The position numbers and the translations under genes are program-made. Shown here piece after piece: positions 21,470 to 31,888 of a DNA stretch of 63,913 nucleotides. The notes below the pieces were generated by a model. The model was not told the DNA's origin. It was given only the letters and a program-made list of their open reading frames with translations, and did no database searches. How positions within the stretch are numbered: the first letter of the stretch is position 1; each line of letters opens with the position of its first letter. This DNA is from Caldilineaceae bacterium bin34 (lineage in GTDB: Bacteria; Chloroflexota; Anaerolineae; Caldilineales; Caldilineaceae), in NCBI GenBank assembly GCA_002238555.1, contig MPMO01000022.1:1-63913 (forward strand). Direction: 5' to 3'.

Positions 21470-22345
21470 TCAGGTCGCCTGCTCCAGGGCGGACACGCCG
21501 CCCACGATGTCCATCAATTCGCTGGTGATGCCTTCCTGACGGGCCTTGTTGAAGCGCAGGTTCAGTTCCTCCAGCAGTTCCTGGGCTGCCTCCGAGGCGT
21601 TGCGCATGGCCACCATGCGGGCCGAGTGCTCGCTGGCCAGCGATTCGTAGATCGCCTGCAGGATTTGGACCTCGGTGAACTCGAAGATGGCCCGTTCCAG
21701 CACCGTCTGCGGATCCGGCTCGAAGATGTAGTCCGGTGCCATCGGCACACTCGGCTCTGCCGGTTCCACCGGCAGCAGCTTGACCACGGTTGGAGTCTGC
21801 ACCAGGGTGTTTACAAAGTCGGTGTAGACCAGCCGCACCTCGTCGAACGCGCCCGCCCGGAAGTCGTCGATGACCACCCGGGTGATGGCCGCGATGTCGC
21901 TGCGCGTGGGGGAGTCGGGGATGCCCATGAATTCGGCATGGATGACGGGGTCGTATCGTTGAAACCAGTCCCGGCCCTTGCGTCCGATCGGAATCGCGCA
22001 GACCTCCCGATTTTCGGCGCGCAGGGCGGCCACTTCCTGTTGTCCCTTGCGGATTACGTTGGCGTTGAAACCGCCGGCCAAGCCGCGGTCGCCGGACACC
22101 AGGACCACGCATCCCTTGCGCACGGGACGGGGGGTCATCAGTTCGCTGAGGCTGGCTTCGACCACCGGCAGCCGCGCGATGTAGTGGAGGACGTCGAATG
22201 CCTTCTCGGAGAAAGGGCGGGCTGCCGTCACCATCTGCTGGGCCCGGCGCATGCGGGAGGCGGCCACCGCCTCCATGGCGCGCGTCACCTGTTCGATGTT
22301 GGCGACGGACTTGATCCGCCGACGGATTTCTCGGGTGCTGGCCAT
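21470..22345 (-). CDS. atpG: ATP synthase F1 subunit gamma
   Basis: A 291-residue protein with both terminal helices of the rotor shaft: [20 protein letters not shown] at the N-terminus and [19 protein letters not shown] with [12 protein letters not shown] at the C-terminus. The central [16 protein letters not shown] is diagnostic. Position between atpA and atpD is canonical. Confidence 0.97.
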   Translation of the reverse strand: MASTREIRRRIKSVANIEQVTRAMEAVAASRMRRAQQMVTAARPFSEKAFDVLHYIARLPVVEASLSELMTPRPVRKGCVVLVSGDRGLAGGFNANVIRKGQQEVAALRAENREVCAIPIGRKGRDWFQRYDPVIHAEFMGIPDSPTRSDIAAITRVVIDDFRAGAFDEVRLVYTDFVNTLVQTPTVVKLLPVEPAEPSVPMAPDYIFEPDPQTVLERAIFEFTEVQILQAIYESLASEHSARMVAMRNASEAAQELLEELNLRFNKARQEGITSELMDIVGGVSALEQAT

Positions 22346-22388
22346 CGCGTTTCAGGCTCCCGTCGAAGGAGGGGGAAGCCGGGACCGC

Positions 22389-23906
<1,518 letters not shown>

Positions 23907-24000
23907 TGCGGTTTGGTTCCTTGCTGGCGGTCCCTCGTCCGGTCCTCCGTCGGGGAAACGGGGGCGGGACCGACTGGCGGATGGGTTGTGGTCGTCCCGG

Positions 24001-24534
24001 CTACACCGATGCCATCACATCGTCGCGCAGGGCCTGCAGGCTGCTGGCGACGGAAAGGTCGGTCAACTGGTCTCCCACCCGGATGCGCAGGCCGCCCATC
24101 AAGGCGGGATCCACGCTGAAGCGGACTTCCAGTTCGTTGCCGTGCTCGGCCCGCAACTGGGCGGTCAACTGCTCCCTGCGTTCGGCGGACAACTGGACGG
24201 CACTCGTGATCTCGGCCGTCACCTGTCGGGCGCCGCCTCCGTGCAGGAGTTCGTCCAGCTCGCCGGCCACGGCCGGGAGCTGGTCCAGCTTGTTGTCGGC
24301 GGCCATGACCGTGACCAGGCGCAGGAACGGGGCAGGGATGCCGTCCGGCAACTGTTCCTGGAGGATGGCCTGCAGCGCCGCCTCGTCGCGTCCGGCCGCC
24401 TGCAGCCGGCGTCGCAGGTCCGTGCCCGGCGCCAGCGACTGCGACAGGGAATTCAACAGGGTTTGCCAGCCGTCCCAGGCAGCGGCCAGGAAGGCCTCTG
24501 CGTAGCGGCCGGCGTCGGAGGCGGATCCGGTCAT
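24001..24534 (-). CDS. atpH: ATP synthase F1 subunit delta
   Basis: A 177-residue OSCP/delta protein: the N-terminal [12 protein letters not shown] helix motif and the C-terminal [24 protein letters not shown] are typical. It joins the peripheral stalk (AtpF) to the top of the alpha/beta hexamer. It starts three bases after the atpF stop codon. Confidence 0.95.
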   Translation of the reverse strand: MTGSASDAGRYAEAFLAAAWDGWQTLLNSLSQSLAPGTDLRRRLQAAGRDEAALQAILQEQLPDGIPAPFLRLVTVMAADNKLDQLPAVAGELDELLHGGGARQVTAEITSAVQLSAERREQLTAQLRAEHGNELEVRFSVDPALMGGLRIRVGDQLTDLSVASSLQALRDDVMASV

Positions 24535-24537
24535 GGC

Positions 24538-25041
24538 CTAACTCCGATTCTGGCCGGCCATCAAGTCGGCGATCAGCCGATCCTGGTCGACATCCTGCTG
24601 AAGTTCGCGTCCCAGGATGCGCTGGGCACCCAGCATCGAGAGTTCGGCGATCTGGCGACCGGCAGCGGCCAGCGCCTCCACTTTCTGGGCCTCGCCTTCC
24701 TCCTGGGCCTCCGTGCGGATTCGCATCGCCTCCTCGTTGGCGCGGCTGATGATGTCCTGGCGCACCTTGTCCGCGTCCTGGGTGGCCTGGGCCGTGACCC
24801 GGGACGCCTCCAGGCGGGCTTCCTCGAGGATCTTGTTGCCTTCCTGTTCGGCCTCGGCCCGAGCCTTGCCGGCCTGGTCGGCGTCCTTGATGCCCTGGGC
24901 GATCCGCTCGCGGCGGGCGATCAGGGCCTTGCTGACCGGCTTGTACAGCAGCGCGTTCAGCAGGAGCATGATGGCCACGAAGTTCACAATCTGCGAGATG
25001 AAGCCCATCCCTGTGAGTCCGAGGCTGTTTAAGGCTTCCAT
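24538..25041 (-). CDS. atpF: ATP synthase Fo subunit b
   Basis: A 167-residue protein with one N-terminal transmembrane helix (INFVAIMLLLNALLYKPV) followed by a long charged coiled coil (ARAEAEQEGNKILEEARLEA). It dimerises to form the peripheral stalk. GGAAGGA lies before the ATG. Only one b-type gene is present, so it is presumably a homodimer. Confidence 0.95.
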   Translation of the reverse strand: MEALNSLGLTGMGFISQIVNFVAIMLLLNALLYKPVSKALIARRERIAQGIKDADQAGKARAEAEQEGNKILEEARLEASRVTAQATQDADKVRQDIISRANEEAMRIRTEAQEEGEAQKVEALAAAGRQIAELSMLGAQRILGRELQQDVDQDRLIADLMAGQNRS

Positions 25042-25090
25042 GCGCTAGTTTCCTTCCATCTGAGCGGAATGTGCGGCTTGCTTCGGGGGT

Positions 25091-25384
<294 letters not shown>

Positions 25385-26302
25385 CTAGTGGTGATCGTCG
25401 TGGCTGACCGTGGCCGCCTGGAAGAAGATCAGGGCGAGCATCATGAAGACGGCGGCCTGGATGAAGCCCACGAAGATCTCGAAACCGTAGAAGACCGCCG
25501 GCACCATGAACGGAATCAGGAAGGCCATCACCGCCAACAGGACCTCGCCGGCGAAGATGTTGCCGAAAAGACGGAAGGCGAAGCTGACAATCTTGGCGAA
25601 CTCGCTCAACAGTTCCAGCAGGCCGACCACGCCCATGACGGCGCCCAGGCCGCCCTTCTTGAAGGCAAAGAACTTGCGCAGATAGCGCGCGCCCAGGTCC
25701 TTGAAGCCGAAGTACTGCACCATCACCATGGTGAGCAGCGCCAGGGCGAAGGTCATGTTCAGATCGGTGCTTGGCGCCCGCAACAGCGGCTTGGTGGACA
25801 CGTGGCCTTCTTCCGCGGCCGCGGCCACGTTGGCCAGGCCGGCTTCGCTGGCCACCAATTCGGCACCCGCCAGGGCATGGTCGTCGGCTGGGGCCGACCA
25901 GGGGCTCTGGATGGTGTTGACGCCCGGGATCAGGCCGACATAGTTGCTGACGATGACCAGGAAGAAGATGGTGGCCACGAAGGGGAAGAAGCGGCCGGTG
26001 TTCTTGCCGGCGATGCCCTCCACAAGGTTGCTGCGCAGGAAGTCGATGATGGCTTCGATGACGTTGGTGAAGCCCTTGGGCACTTCGCGTCGCAGGCCGG
26101 CGCGGACCACCAGGGCTCCGACGATCAGGATGACGTCCACGATGATCGTCGTCAGGTAGGTGTTGGTGAACCAGGACGGACCGTGGTACAGGATGGATTC
26201 GGGAGCCAGGGAGACGTGCAGTTCCGGCTTGGGCAGGAAAATGCTCACCACCAGCAGGCCAAGGGCCGCCAGCAGGGGAATGAGCACCTTGGGGTTCTTC
26301 AT
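25385..26302 (-). CDS. atpB: ATP synthase Fo subunit a
   Basis: The protein has 305 residues from the ATG at 26302 (MKNPKVLIPLLAALGL); the frame is open upstream through atpI but that part is not family-like. It has five to six transmembrane helices, a periplasmic insertion rich in Ala/Glu, and the conserved half-channel arginine helix in SFAFRLFGNIFAGEVLLAV. It forms the proton path with the c-ring. Confidence 0.95.
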   Translation of the reverse strand: MKNPKVLIPLLAALGLLVVSIFLPKPELHVSLAPESILYHGPSWFTNTYLTTIIVDVILIVGALVVRAGLRREVPKGFTNVIEAIIDFLRSNLVEGIAGKNTGRFFPFVATIFFLVIVSNYVGLIPGVNTIQSPWSAPADDHALAGAELVASEAGLANVAAAAEEGHVSTKPLLRAPSTDLNMTFALALLTMVMVQYFGFKDLGARYLRKFFAFKKGGLGAVMGVVGLLELLSEFAKIVSFAFRLFGNIFAGEVLLAVMAFLIPFMVPAVFYGFEIFVGFIQAAVFMMLALIFFQAATVSHDDHH

Positions 26303-26348
26303 CAGCGCGTTCTCCGGAAGGTCCGTGTACGAACGAATGGCCGGGCGT

Positions 26349-26624
26349 TTAGCCCTGGCGGGACTGTGTCGGAAGAGAGGCGCCGGGCAGGGGTTCGGCC
26401 GGCGCGGCCGGGGCGTTGGCGTCGATAACCTGATCCATCTCGGCCAAACCTTGGCGGACGACGAAAAAGGCGGCGACCGGCAGGGACACAACGGCGAAGC
26501 CGATGGTGACCCAGGGGAAGGTCTCGGTCAGGACATCGACCAGTCCCCCGATTGCCAGGGGCATGATCAATGTCACAAGCAGCACCAGGCTCATGCGTCC
26601 CACATGGACGCGGGTCTTGGGCAT
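26349..26624 (-). CDS. Small membrane protein at the head of the atp operon, AtpI/AtpQ-like
   Basis: A 91-residue protein with two transmembrane helices (SLVLLVTLIMPLAIGGLVD and WVTIGFAVVSLPVAAFFVV) and a short Ala/Pro-rich tail. Its place directly before atpB, size and topology match AtpI-type assembly proteins; primary sequence is too weak to be certain. It probably helps c-ring assembly or magnesium supply, as proposed for AtpI relatives. Confidence 0.7.
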   Translation of the reverse strand: MPKTRVHVGRMSLVLLVTLIMPLAIGGLVDVLTETFPWVTIGFAVVSLPVAAFFVVRQGLAEMDQVIDANAPAAPAEPLPGASLPTQSRQG

Positions 26625-26765
26625 GCGACCTGTCGTTCGACCTTAGTATGTTGTGCAGATCCGCCAAGCGCAGGGCAGAGCGCGGTGCGCCTAAATCGCC
26701 GGGAGTGTAACACCGGCCGATCGCGGTCGCCAAACTTCGCACCTGCCGGGAATCAGAGGCCAGGC

Positions 26766-27779
26766 TCAGGCCTGCAAGCCAGGCAGGAGTGAAAGGATCA
26801 GGCCGGCCAGCAGGAGCAGGAGTGTCAGGGCAAGGGCACCGCGATGGGCCCGCAGGGCAGCACCCCAGGTTTCGGGCGGCGCGTTGATGAAGGAAAGCTG
26901 AGGACCAGCGGAGGCCTCCAGGGCCAGATGGCTTCGAAACTCCGCCGCGGACGCGATGCGTTCGTCGGGGTGCAGGGCCATTGCCTTGAAGACGGTGTTC
27001 TCCATCCGGCGGCTGACCCTGCGGCCGGGGCCGCGCAGTTCGGGCAGGGAGCCGGGGTTGAGGAACCGGACCTGCGCTGTGGGGGGGACGCGGCCGGACA
27101 GCAGGTGGTACAGGGTGGCCCCGAGGCTGTAGATGTCGGCCTTGGCATCGGCCAGGCCCACATCCCCGCCCAACTGCTCCAGCGGCGTGTAGGCCAGGGT
27201 GCCCCGCCCCTGGGCCACCGTCAGGGTTTGCTGGTCTTCGTTGTCCACCTGTTGCACCAGCCCGAAGTCGACCAGCTTGGCCAGGCCTTCCGGCGTGACG
27301 ATGATGTTGGCCGGCTTGATGTCGCGGTGCAGGATGGGCGGGGTGCGGCTGTGCAGGTAGTCCAGCGCATCCAGCAACTGCCCGCACCATTCGAGCACCT
27401 GGGGCTCGGGAAGGCCGCGAATACGCTGTTCCTGCGGCCGGCGCAGCAGGCGGTCGCGCAGATTCAGGCCCGCCACGAAGTCCATGACGAGGTAGTCCCG
27501 CCCCTCGGTCTCGAACATGTCGCTGACCTTGGGTAGGTTGGGATGATCGAGACTGGCCAGAAGCCTGGCCTCGCGCTTGAACTGCTCCCGCTCCTGGTGG
27601 AGCTGGTCCTCGGTCAGGGCCGGGCCGGGGAGGCGATGGATTTCCTTGACCGCGCAGGTGCGGCCCGGCAACCTGAGGTCGGAGGCCCGATAGACCGCGC
27701 CCATGCCGCCCTGGCCCACCAGTTGCTCGATGCGGTATCGTCCGCGCAGTTCGGTGCCGGGGGAAAGAACAGATTGCAT
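26766..27779 (-). CDS. Membrane-anchored Hanks-type Ser/Thr protein kinase
   Basis: The protein has 337 residues from the ATG at 27779. Kinase motifs are complete: glycine loop VGQGGMGAVYRA, catalytic K45 (CAVKEI), HRDIKPANI with D153, DFG with D171, and an activation segment GRGTLAYTPLEQLGG. After the kinase domain comes one C-terminal hydrophobic segment (ALALTLLLLLAGLILSLL) and no extracellular sensor, so the kinase is tethered at the membrane facing the cytoplasm. It diverges by 114 bp from an FHA-domain regulator, the usual type of substrate or reader. No ribosome binding site is evident; the message may be leaderless. Confidence 0.92.
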   Translation of the reverse strand: MQSVLSPGTELRGRYRIEQLVGQGGMGAVYRASDLRLPGRTCAVKEIHRLPGPALTEDQLHQEREQFKREARLLASLDHPNLPKVSDMFETEGRDYLVMDFVAGLNLRDRLLRRPQEQRIRGLPEPQVLEWCGQLLDALDYLHSRTPPILHRDIKPANIIVTPEGLAKLVDFGLVQQVDNEDQQTLTVAQGRGTLAYTPLEQLGGDVGLADAKADIYSLGATLYHLLSGRVPPTAQVRFLNPGSLPELRGPGRRVSRRMENTVFKAMALHPDERIASAAEFRSHLALEASAGPQLSFINAPPETWGAALRAHRGALALTLLLLLAGLILSLLPGLQA

Positions 27780-27855
27780 GGGGAGCGAACGGAAGGGCCC
27801 GGCTGGTTCGGACAGCCCCGGCCGGCCTCGGTAGCCGGGACCTGAACCCGCTATA

Positions 27856-27861
27856 TATAAT
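27856..27861 (+). promoter_or_regulatory. -10 element of the FHA-regulator gene
   Basis: A TATATATAAT run in an otherwise GC-rich gap contains a perfect TATAAT 33 bp before the GTG start. The self-complementary TATATATA could also serve the divergent kinase gene. No clear -35 is seen. Confidence 0.45.
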
Positions 27862-27893
27862 TTCCTTGCCGGCCATTCTACTTTCAAGCAGTC

Positions 27894-28556
27894 GTGAACA
27901 ATCCGGAAGATCAGGCCAAGCCCCCATCGCGCGCCATGCTCCTTCAGTGGCTCGGCACGGCGGCGGGCAGCCGCAAGTGGCCTCTTGAACCCAAGGAGTC
28001 CATAGTCATCGGGCGCGATGAGGACTGCGACATCATGCTGGACAATCGCCTGGTCAGCCGGGCACACGCCGAAATCTTCTGGCGGGACGGCGAGTATTTC
28101 ATCCGGGATTTGGGCAGCAAGAACGGCACCAGTGTCAACGGCCAGCCCCTGGTGTACGAAAAACGGCTCCAGGACGGCGACGAGGTGCAGGTGGCGCTGC
28201 GCTACAAACTGGCCTTTGCCGGGGAGGACGCCACCGCCGATCTGGCTTGGGAGGGGGAGCTGCACGGCATCTCGATCAATCCGGAACTGCGTACCGCGTC
28301 CGTCAACGGCGTGCCCGTGGAGCTCAGCCTGCGGCAGTTTCGCCTGCTGCACGTGTTGTGGCAGGCCGGGGGCAGCGTGGTAACCCGCAGCCAAATCAAA
28401 CAGGCCGTCTGGCCCGAAGCGGAACCGGACGGCATCAGCCGGCAGTCCATCGACGCCCTGGTCCGGCGCATGCGGTTGACGCTGCTGGAGCTGGACGCAT
28501 CCACGGACCGCATCGTGACGGTCCGCCACCATGGCTATCGCCTTGTCGGGGACTGA
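27894..28556 (+). CDS. FHA domain fused to an OmpR-type winged-helix domain
   Basis: A 220-residue protein starting at a GTG. Residues about 25-110 are an FHA phosphothreonine-binding domain with the conserved R41, S55/H58 (SRAHAE) and N77 (GSKNGT). Residues about 140-219 are a winged helix of the OmpR/PhoB type (LRQFRLLHVLWQAGG, SIDALVRRMRL, TVRHHGYRLVG). It resembles EmbR-like regulators in reverse order: DNA binding could be tuned by phosphorylation by the divergent kinase. That link rests on gene order. Its 3' end overlaps hemW by 26 bp. Confidence 0.88.
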   Translation: MNNPEDQAKPPSRAMLLQWLGTAAGSRKWPLEPKESIVIGRDEDCDIMLDNRLVSRAHAEIFWRDGEYFIRDLGSKNGTSVNGQPLVYEKRLQDGDEVQVALRYKLAFAGEDATADLAWEGELHGISINPELRTASVNGVPVELSLRQFRLLHVLWQAGGSVVTRSQIKQAVWPEAEPDGISRQSIDALVRRMRLTLLELDASTDRIVTVRHHGYRLVGD

Positions 28557-29787
28557 GTTGGCCTCCGATCCCGTAGCGGCGCCGCCGCAGCCCTGGGTTT
28601 GGGACGGTCCCGATGCCGGCGATCTGGGGCTCTATGTCCACATTCCCTTTTGTGCGCGCAAGTGCGTCTACTGCGACTTCAACACCTATGCGGGCCTGGA
28701 GGCCCTCCACGACCGTACGGTGGAAGCGCTGTGCGACGAGATTCGGATTCGGGGCCGGCAGACCAACCGTCCCGGACTGGTGTCGGTTTTCCTGGGCGGC
28801 GGCACGCCCACGCTGTTGGAGCCCGACCGGCTCGGGCAGCTGCTCAATGCCATCAAGTCAAGTTTCAATCTGGCGCCGGACTGCGAGATTACCTGCGAAG
28901 CCAATCCCAATTCCGCCGACCGACGGCGCTTCCAGACACTGGCGGCGGGTGGCGTCAATCGGGTTTCGATTGGTGCCCAGAGCTTCGACCAAGCCGAATT
29001 GGAGTTGCTGGGGCGCTGGCACGATGCCGCCGCCATTGGCAAGGCGGTGGCGGCGGCGCGGCAGGCCGGGATTGACAATGTCAGCCTGGATCTCATCTAC
29101 GGATTGCCCAGCCAAAGCCCGGAGCGTTTCCAACGCTCCCTGGCGCATGCACTGGAACTGCGGCCGGACCATCTCTCCCTGTACGCCCTGACGGTGGAGC
29201 GGGGCACGCCTCTGGCCCGCATGGTCCGGGACGCCGAAGTCCCGGAGCCGGACGACGACGCGGCGGCGGACATGTATCTCGCAGCTATCGAGGCTTGCCG
29301 CACCGCCGGCTTCACCCACTATGAAGTGGCGAACTGGAGCCGCACCCCGGAACGGCATGCCAGTCGCCACAATCGCCTCTATTGGCGCAACCAGTCGTGG
29401 CTGGGTATCGGTCCCGGGGCCCACAGCCATCGCCGTGCCGCACGCGGCCGGACGGGGACCAGCCTGCGCTGGTGGAACCTGAAGGCCGTGCCGGCCTATG
29501 TGCGTTGCCTGCGGGACGGGACATCCCCGGTCGCGGGCAGGGAGCAGGTGGGTCCGAAACTGTCCCAGGCGGAATCGCTGATGCTCGGCTTGCGGCTGCT
29601 GGAGGAAGGGGTGGCGGACGCCACCTTTCGCCGCGAGCACGGCATGGGTCTGTGGGAACGGTTCGGATCGGTCCTGGAACACCTGATGGCCAAGGGCTTG
29701 CTGCGCTTCGAATCGGAACGGATTCTGCTGACGCACAGGGGCCTGCTGTTCCACAATAGAGTGGCCGAGGCGCTGCTTCCCTCCTGA
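28531..29787 (+). CDS. hemW: HemW-like radical SAM protein
   Basis: A 418-residue radical SAM protein. The [4Fe-4S] cysteines are C41, C45 and C48 in FCARKCVYCDF; GGGTPTLL, EANPNS and GAQSFDQAELELLGR are family text. The single N-terminal CxxxCxxC and the absence of the HemN N-terminal extension point to HemW, a heme chaperone, rather than oxygen-independent coproporphyrinogen oxidase; annotations often confuse the two. The ATG at 28531 lies inside the end of the FHA gene; a TTG at 28558 is an alternative. Confidence 0.88.
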   Translation: MAIALSGTELASDPVAAPPQPWVWDGPDAGDLGLYVHIPFCARKCVYCDFNTYAGLEALHDRTVEALCDEIRIRGRQTNRPGLVSVFLGGGTPTLLEPDRLGQLLNAIKSSFNLAPDCEITCEANPNSADRRRFQTLAAGGVNRVSIGAQSFDQAELELLGRWHDAAAIGKAVAAARQAGIDNVSLDLIYGLPSQSPERFQRSLAHALELRPDHLSLYALTVERGTPLARMVRDAEVPEPDDDAAADMYLAAIEACRTAGFTHYEVANWSRTPERHASRHNRLYWRNQSWLGIGPGAHSHRRAARGRTGTSLRWWNLKAVPAYVRCLRDGTSPVAGREQVGPKLSQAESLMLGLRLLEEGVADATFRREHGMGLWERFGSVLEHLMAKGLLRFESERILLTHRGLLFHNRVAEALLPS

Positions 29788-29826
29788 GTCCCCGCGCTCG
29801 GTGCCCCACCTACCCGGACCCGCATC

Positions 29827-30363
29827 ATGATTGCCCTGTATCCCGGCAAGTTCGACCCCTTCCACAACGGGCATCTCGACATCGTCACCCGCGCGAGGGT
29901 GTTGTTTGACGAAGTGGTCGTGGCTGTCTATGCGAACCCCGATGCCAACGTCCTGTTTGATTCCCCAACGCGATGCGAGCTTGTGCACGAGGCCACCAAA
30001 CACCTGCCCGGGGTGTCGGTCCTTGACTACCGGGGCCTGACGGTGGACTGTGCGCGGCGCGTGGGCGCCGGGGTGGTGGTCAGGGGCCTGCGCAATCTGG
30101 CCGACTACGAGTTCGAATTCCAGGTTGGCACCGCCAACCGCGACATGGTGCCCGAGGTCGATCTCTGCTGCCTCTTCACGTCTTCGCAGTTCTCGTTCCT
30201 GAGTGCCTCGATTCTGAAGGAGGTGGCGGGCTTGCACGGGGACTTCGCGAAATGGGCACCCCCCGCGACGGTCGCGGCCCTGTGCACTCGCTTCGACATC
30301 CCGGAGTCGGCCACTTCGGAGTCGATGGCGCTGCCCAAGAGCCGTCGTTCCCACCAGGACTAG
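29827..30363 (+). CDS. coaD: Phosphopantetheine adenylyltransferase
   Basis: A 178-residue nucleotidyltransferase with the HxGH motif (H13-N-G-H16 in GKFDPFHNGHLDI), R/K-rich VVVRGLRNLADYEFEFQ and SSQFSFLSASILKEVA (the ISSSxVRE-like region). It makes dephospho-CoA from phosphopantetheine and ATP. The C-terminus is about 15 residues longer than usual. Confidence 0.95.
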   Translation: MIALYPGKFDPFHNGHLDIVTRARVLFDEVVVAVYANPDANVLFDSPTRCELVHEATKHLPGVSVLDYRGLTVDCARRVGAGVVVRGLRNLADYEFEFQVGTANRDMVPEVDLCCLFTSSQFSFLSASILKEVAGLHGDFAKWAPPATVAALCTRFDIPESATSESMALPKSRRSHQD

Positions 30364-30394
30364 CACGGCCCAAGGCAACTTTGGGACCCTTTGC

Positions 30395-30400
30395 TATAAT
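30395..30400 (+). promoter_or_regulatory. Extended -10 (TGCTATAAT) before the coiled-coil gene
   Basis: TGCTATAAT ends 57 bp before the ATG at 30458. A small stem CCCAA/TTTGGG sits just upstream and may end the coaD transcript. This promoter likely drives the following housekeeping run. Confidence 0.55.
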
Positions 30401-30457
30401 CGTAGGCTAGTCGTTGAAGCCCGCGGTGCCGGTTGGCGCTCCAAGGAATCCCTATCC

Positions 30458-30958
30458 ATGACCGAAATCCTGACGATTATCGACGAGTTCGAGAACTTGA
30501 TTCAGAACAGTCGCCGCGTTCCGATGTCCTCCAGCGTCCGCGTCGATCAGAAGCAGGCCATGGCACTGATTGATCGCATGCGCATCAGCGTGCCCAGTTC
30601 CGTCAAGGAAGGGGAGCGCATGATGCAGGACCGCGACCAAATTCTGGCCGAGGCGCGCAGTCAGGCTGAGGGCATCCTGCAGGATGCCGAGGAGGAGGCC
30701 GCCGGCATGGTGGCGGAAGAGGAAATCATGAATCGCGCCCGCATCGAGGTGGACAGCCTGCTGGCGGACACGCGCGAGGAAGTGGTTCGCATGCGGGCCG
30801 ACGCCGAGAAGTACCAGTTCGACCAACTGGAGGATCTGAGCAATACGGTGAGCGGACTGCTCAACGAAGTCCACCGGGGCATGAGCGAGTTGCAGTTCCG
30901 CATGGGCGAACACGAGGACGAACTTGCGGAGGACCCGGAGTACAGGGAATTCGTTTAG
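30458..30958 (+). CDS. Coiled-coil protein before DUF177, unknown function
   Basis: The 166-residue protein is hydrophilic and largely helical. Residues about 50-150 form a continuous charged coiled coil (AEARSQAEGILQDAEEEAAG, EVVRMRADAEKYQF) resembling ATP synthase subunit b or DivIVA-like scaffolds but without a membrane helix. AAGGA lies before the ATG. Its position between coaD and DUF177/rpmF is a layout I associate with Chloroflexota, which is from memory. No function can be assigned. Confidence 0.75.
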   Translation: MTEILTIIDEFENLIQNSRRVPMSSSVRVDQKQAMALIDRMRISVPSSVKEGERMMQDRDQILAEARSQAEGILQDAEEEAAGMVAEEEIMNRARIEVDSLLADTREEVVRMRADAEKYQFDQLEDLSNTVSGLLNEVHRGMSELQFRMGEHEDELAEDPEYREFV

Positions 30959-31036
30959 GCCTCCGGCTTCGTTCGCCGCGCCGGTGCCCGCAGGGTTGGT
31001 CCGACGAGCCGCCGCGTTTCCCTTGTCCGCACAAGC

Positions 31037-31627
31037 ATGCTGTTCAATGCGGCCTGGCTGCTGGCCCAGTCCACCGGTGCGACGCGGGATTGGCATTTGG
31101 ATGAGGATATCGCCGGGCACTGGCCCGACCTGACCCCGGCCGCCCATCTGATCGGGTACATGCGCTTGACCCGGATTCACTGCGGCATTCTGGCGACCGG
31201 CCGCTTGGAAACCATACTCAAGCTTGACTGCAGCCGCTGCCTGGAGCCGGTTGAACACCCGGTGGCCGTGGAACTGGAGGAAGTGTTCCGCCCCCTCAAG
31301 GACGTGGAAACCGGGCATTACCTGCATCCGGAGGACTACACCGGGCCGGAGGAGTCGGTGTTCGACGAGGCGCTCCTGATCAACGAGCGCCATGAACTGG
31401 ACCTCCGCGAAGTGGTGCGGCAGCACCTCTGGATTGGCGCGTTGCAGTATCCGGTCTGTACGATTGAGGATCCGGAGGACTGCGAATTCTTCCGGGAAAG
31501 CCGCCTGGACCTGGCGCGGGCCAACCGCGACGGCACGGAGTCCGAGGCCATCGAGCCCGTGGATCCGCGCTGGAGCGCACTGTTGCCGTTGCTGAACCCG
31601 GAACCGAACCGGGACGCGGACAGGTAG
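31037..31627 (+). CDS. DUF177 (YceD-like) protein
   Basis: A 196-residue protein with the CSRCLEPVEHPVAVELEEVF core of the DUF177 family and the acidic DLREVVRQHLWIGALQYPVC region. DUF177 genes stand before rpmF in most bacteria and have been implicated in 23S rRNA metabolism; the partner gene rpmF follows here after 34 bp. Confidence 0.9.
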   Translation: MLFNAAWLLAQSTGATRDWHLDEDIAGHWPDLTPAAHLIGYMRLTRIHCGILATGRLETILKLDCSRCLEPVEHPVAVELEEVFRPLKDVETGHYLHPEDYTGPEESVFDEALLINERHELDLREVVRQHLWIGALQYPVCTIEDPEDCEFFRESRLDLARANRDGTESEAIEPVDPRWSALLPLLNPEPNRDADR

Positions 31628-31661
31628 GCGGCTCCGCATTGCCAAAGCCCAGGAGACAACC

Positions 31662-31859
31662 ATGCCCCCCCAGCCAAAACGCAAAGTGAGCCGCACCAGG
31701 GCGCGCAAGAAACGAGCGCACCACGCGCTCGGTCGGATTACGCCCGTGGCGTGTCCCACGCCGGGTTGCGAGGGCACGGTCCTGCCCCATCAGGGCTGCA
31801 TGGTGTGCGGGACCTATCGCGGCCACCGATTCCTGGAAGATGCGGCCACCGAGGCCTAG
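31662..31859 (+). CDS. rpmF: 50S ribosomal protein L32
   Basis: A 65-residue L32 with the basic N-terminus PKRKVSRTRARKKRAHHAL and a four-cysteine zinc ribbon (C31, C36, C46, C49). AGGAG precedes the ATG. The zinc-binding form is the C+ type, which often has a C- paralogue under zinc regulation; none is in the window. Confidence 0.97.
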   Translation: MPPQPKRKVSRTRARKKRAHHALGRITPVACPTPGCEGTVLPHQGCMVCGTYRGHRFLEDAATEA

Positions 31860-31888
31860 CCGCGTAGTATTCCCGATACCGAACTCCG

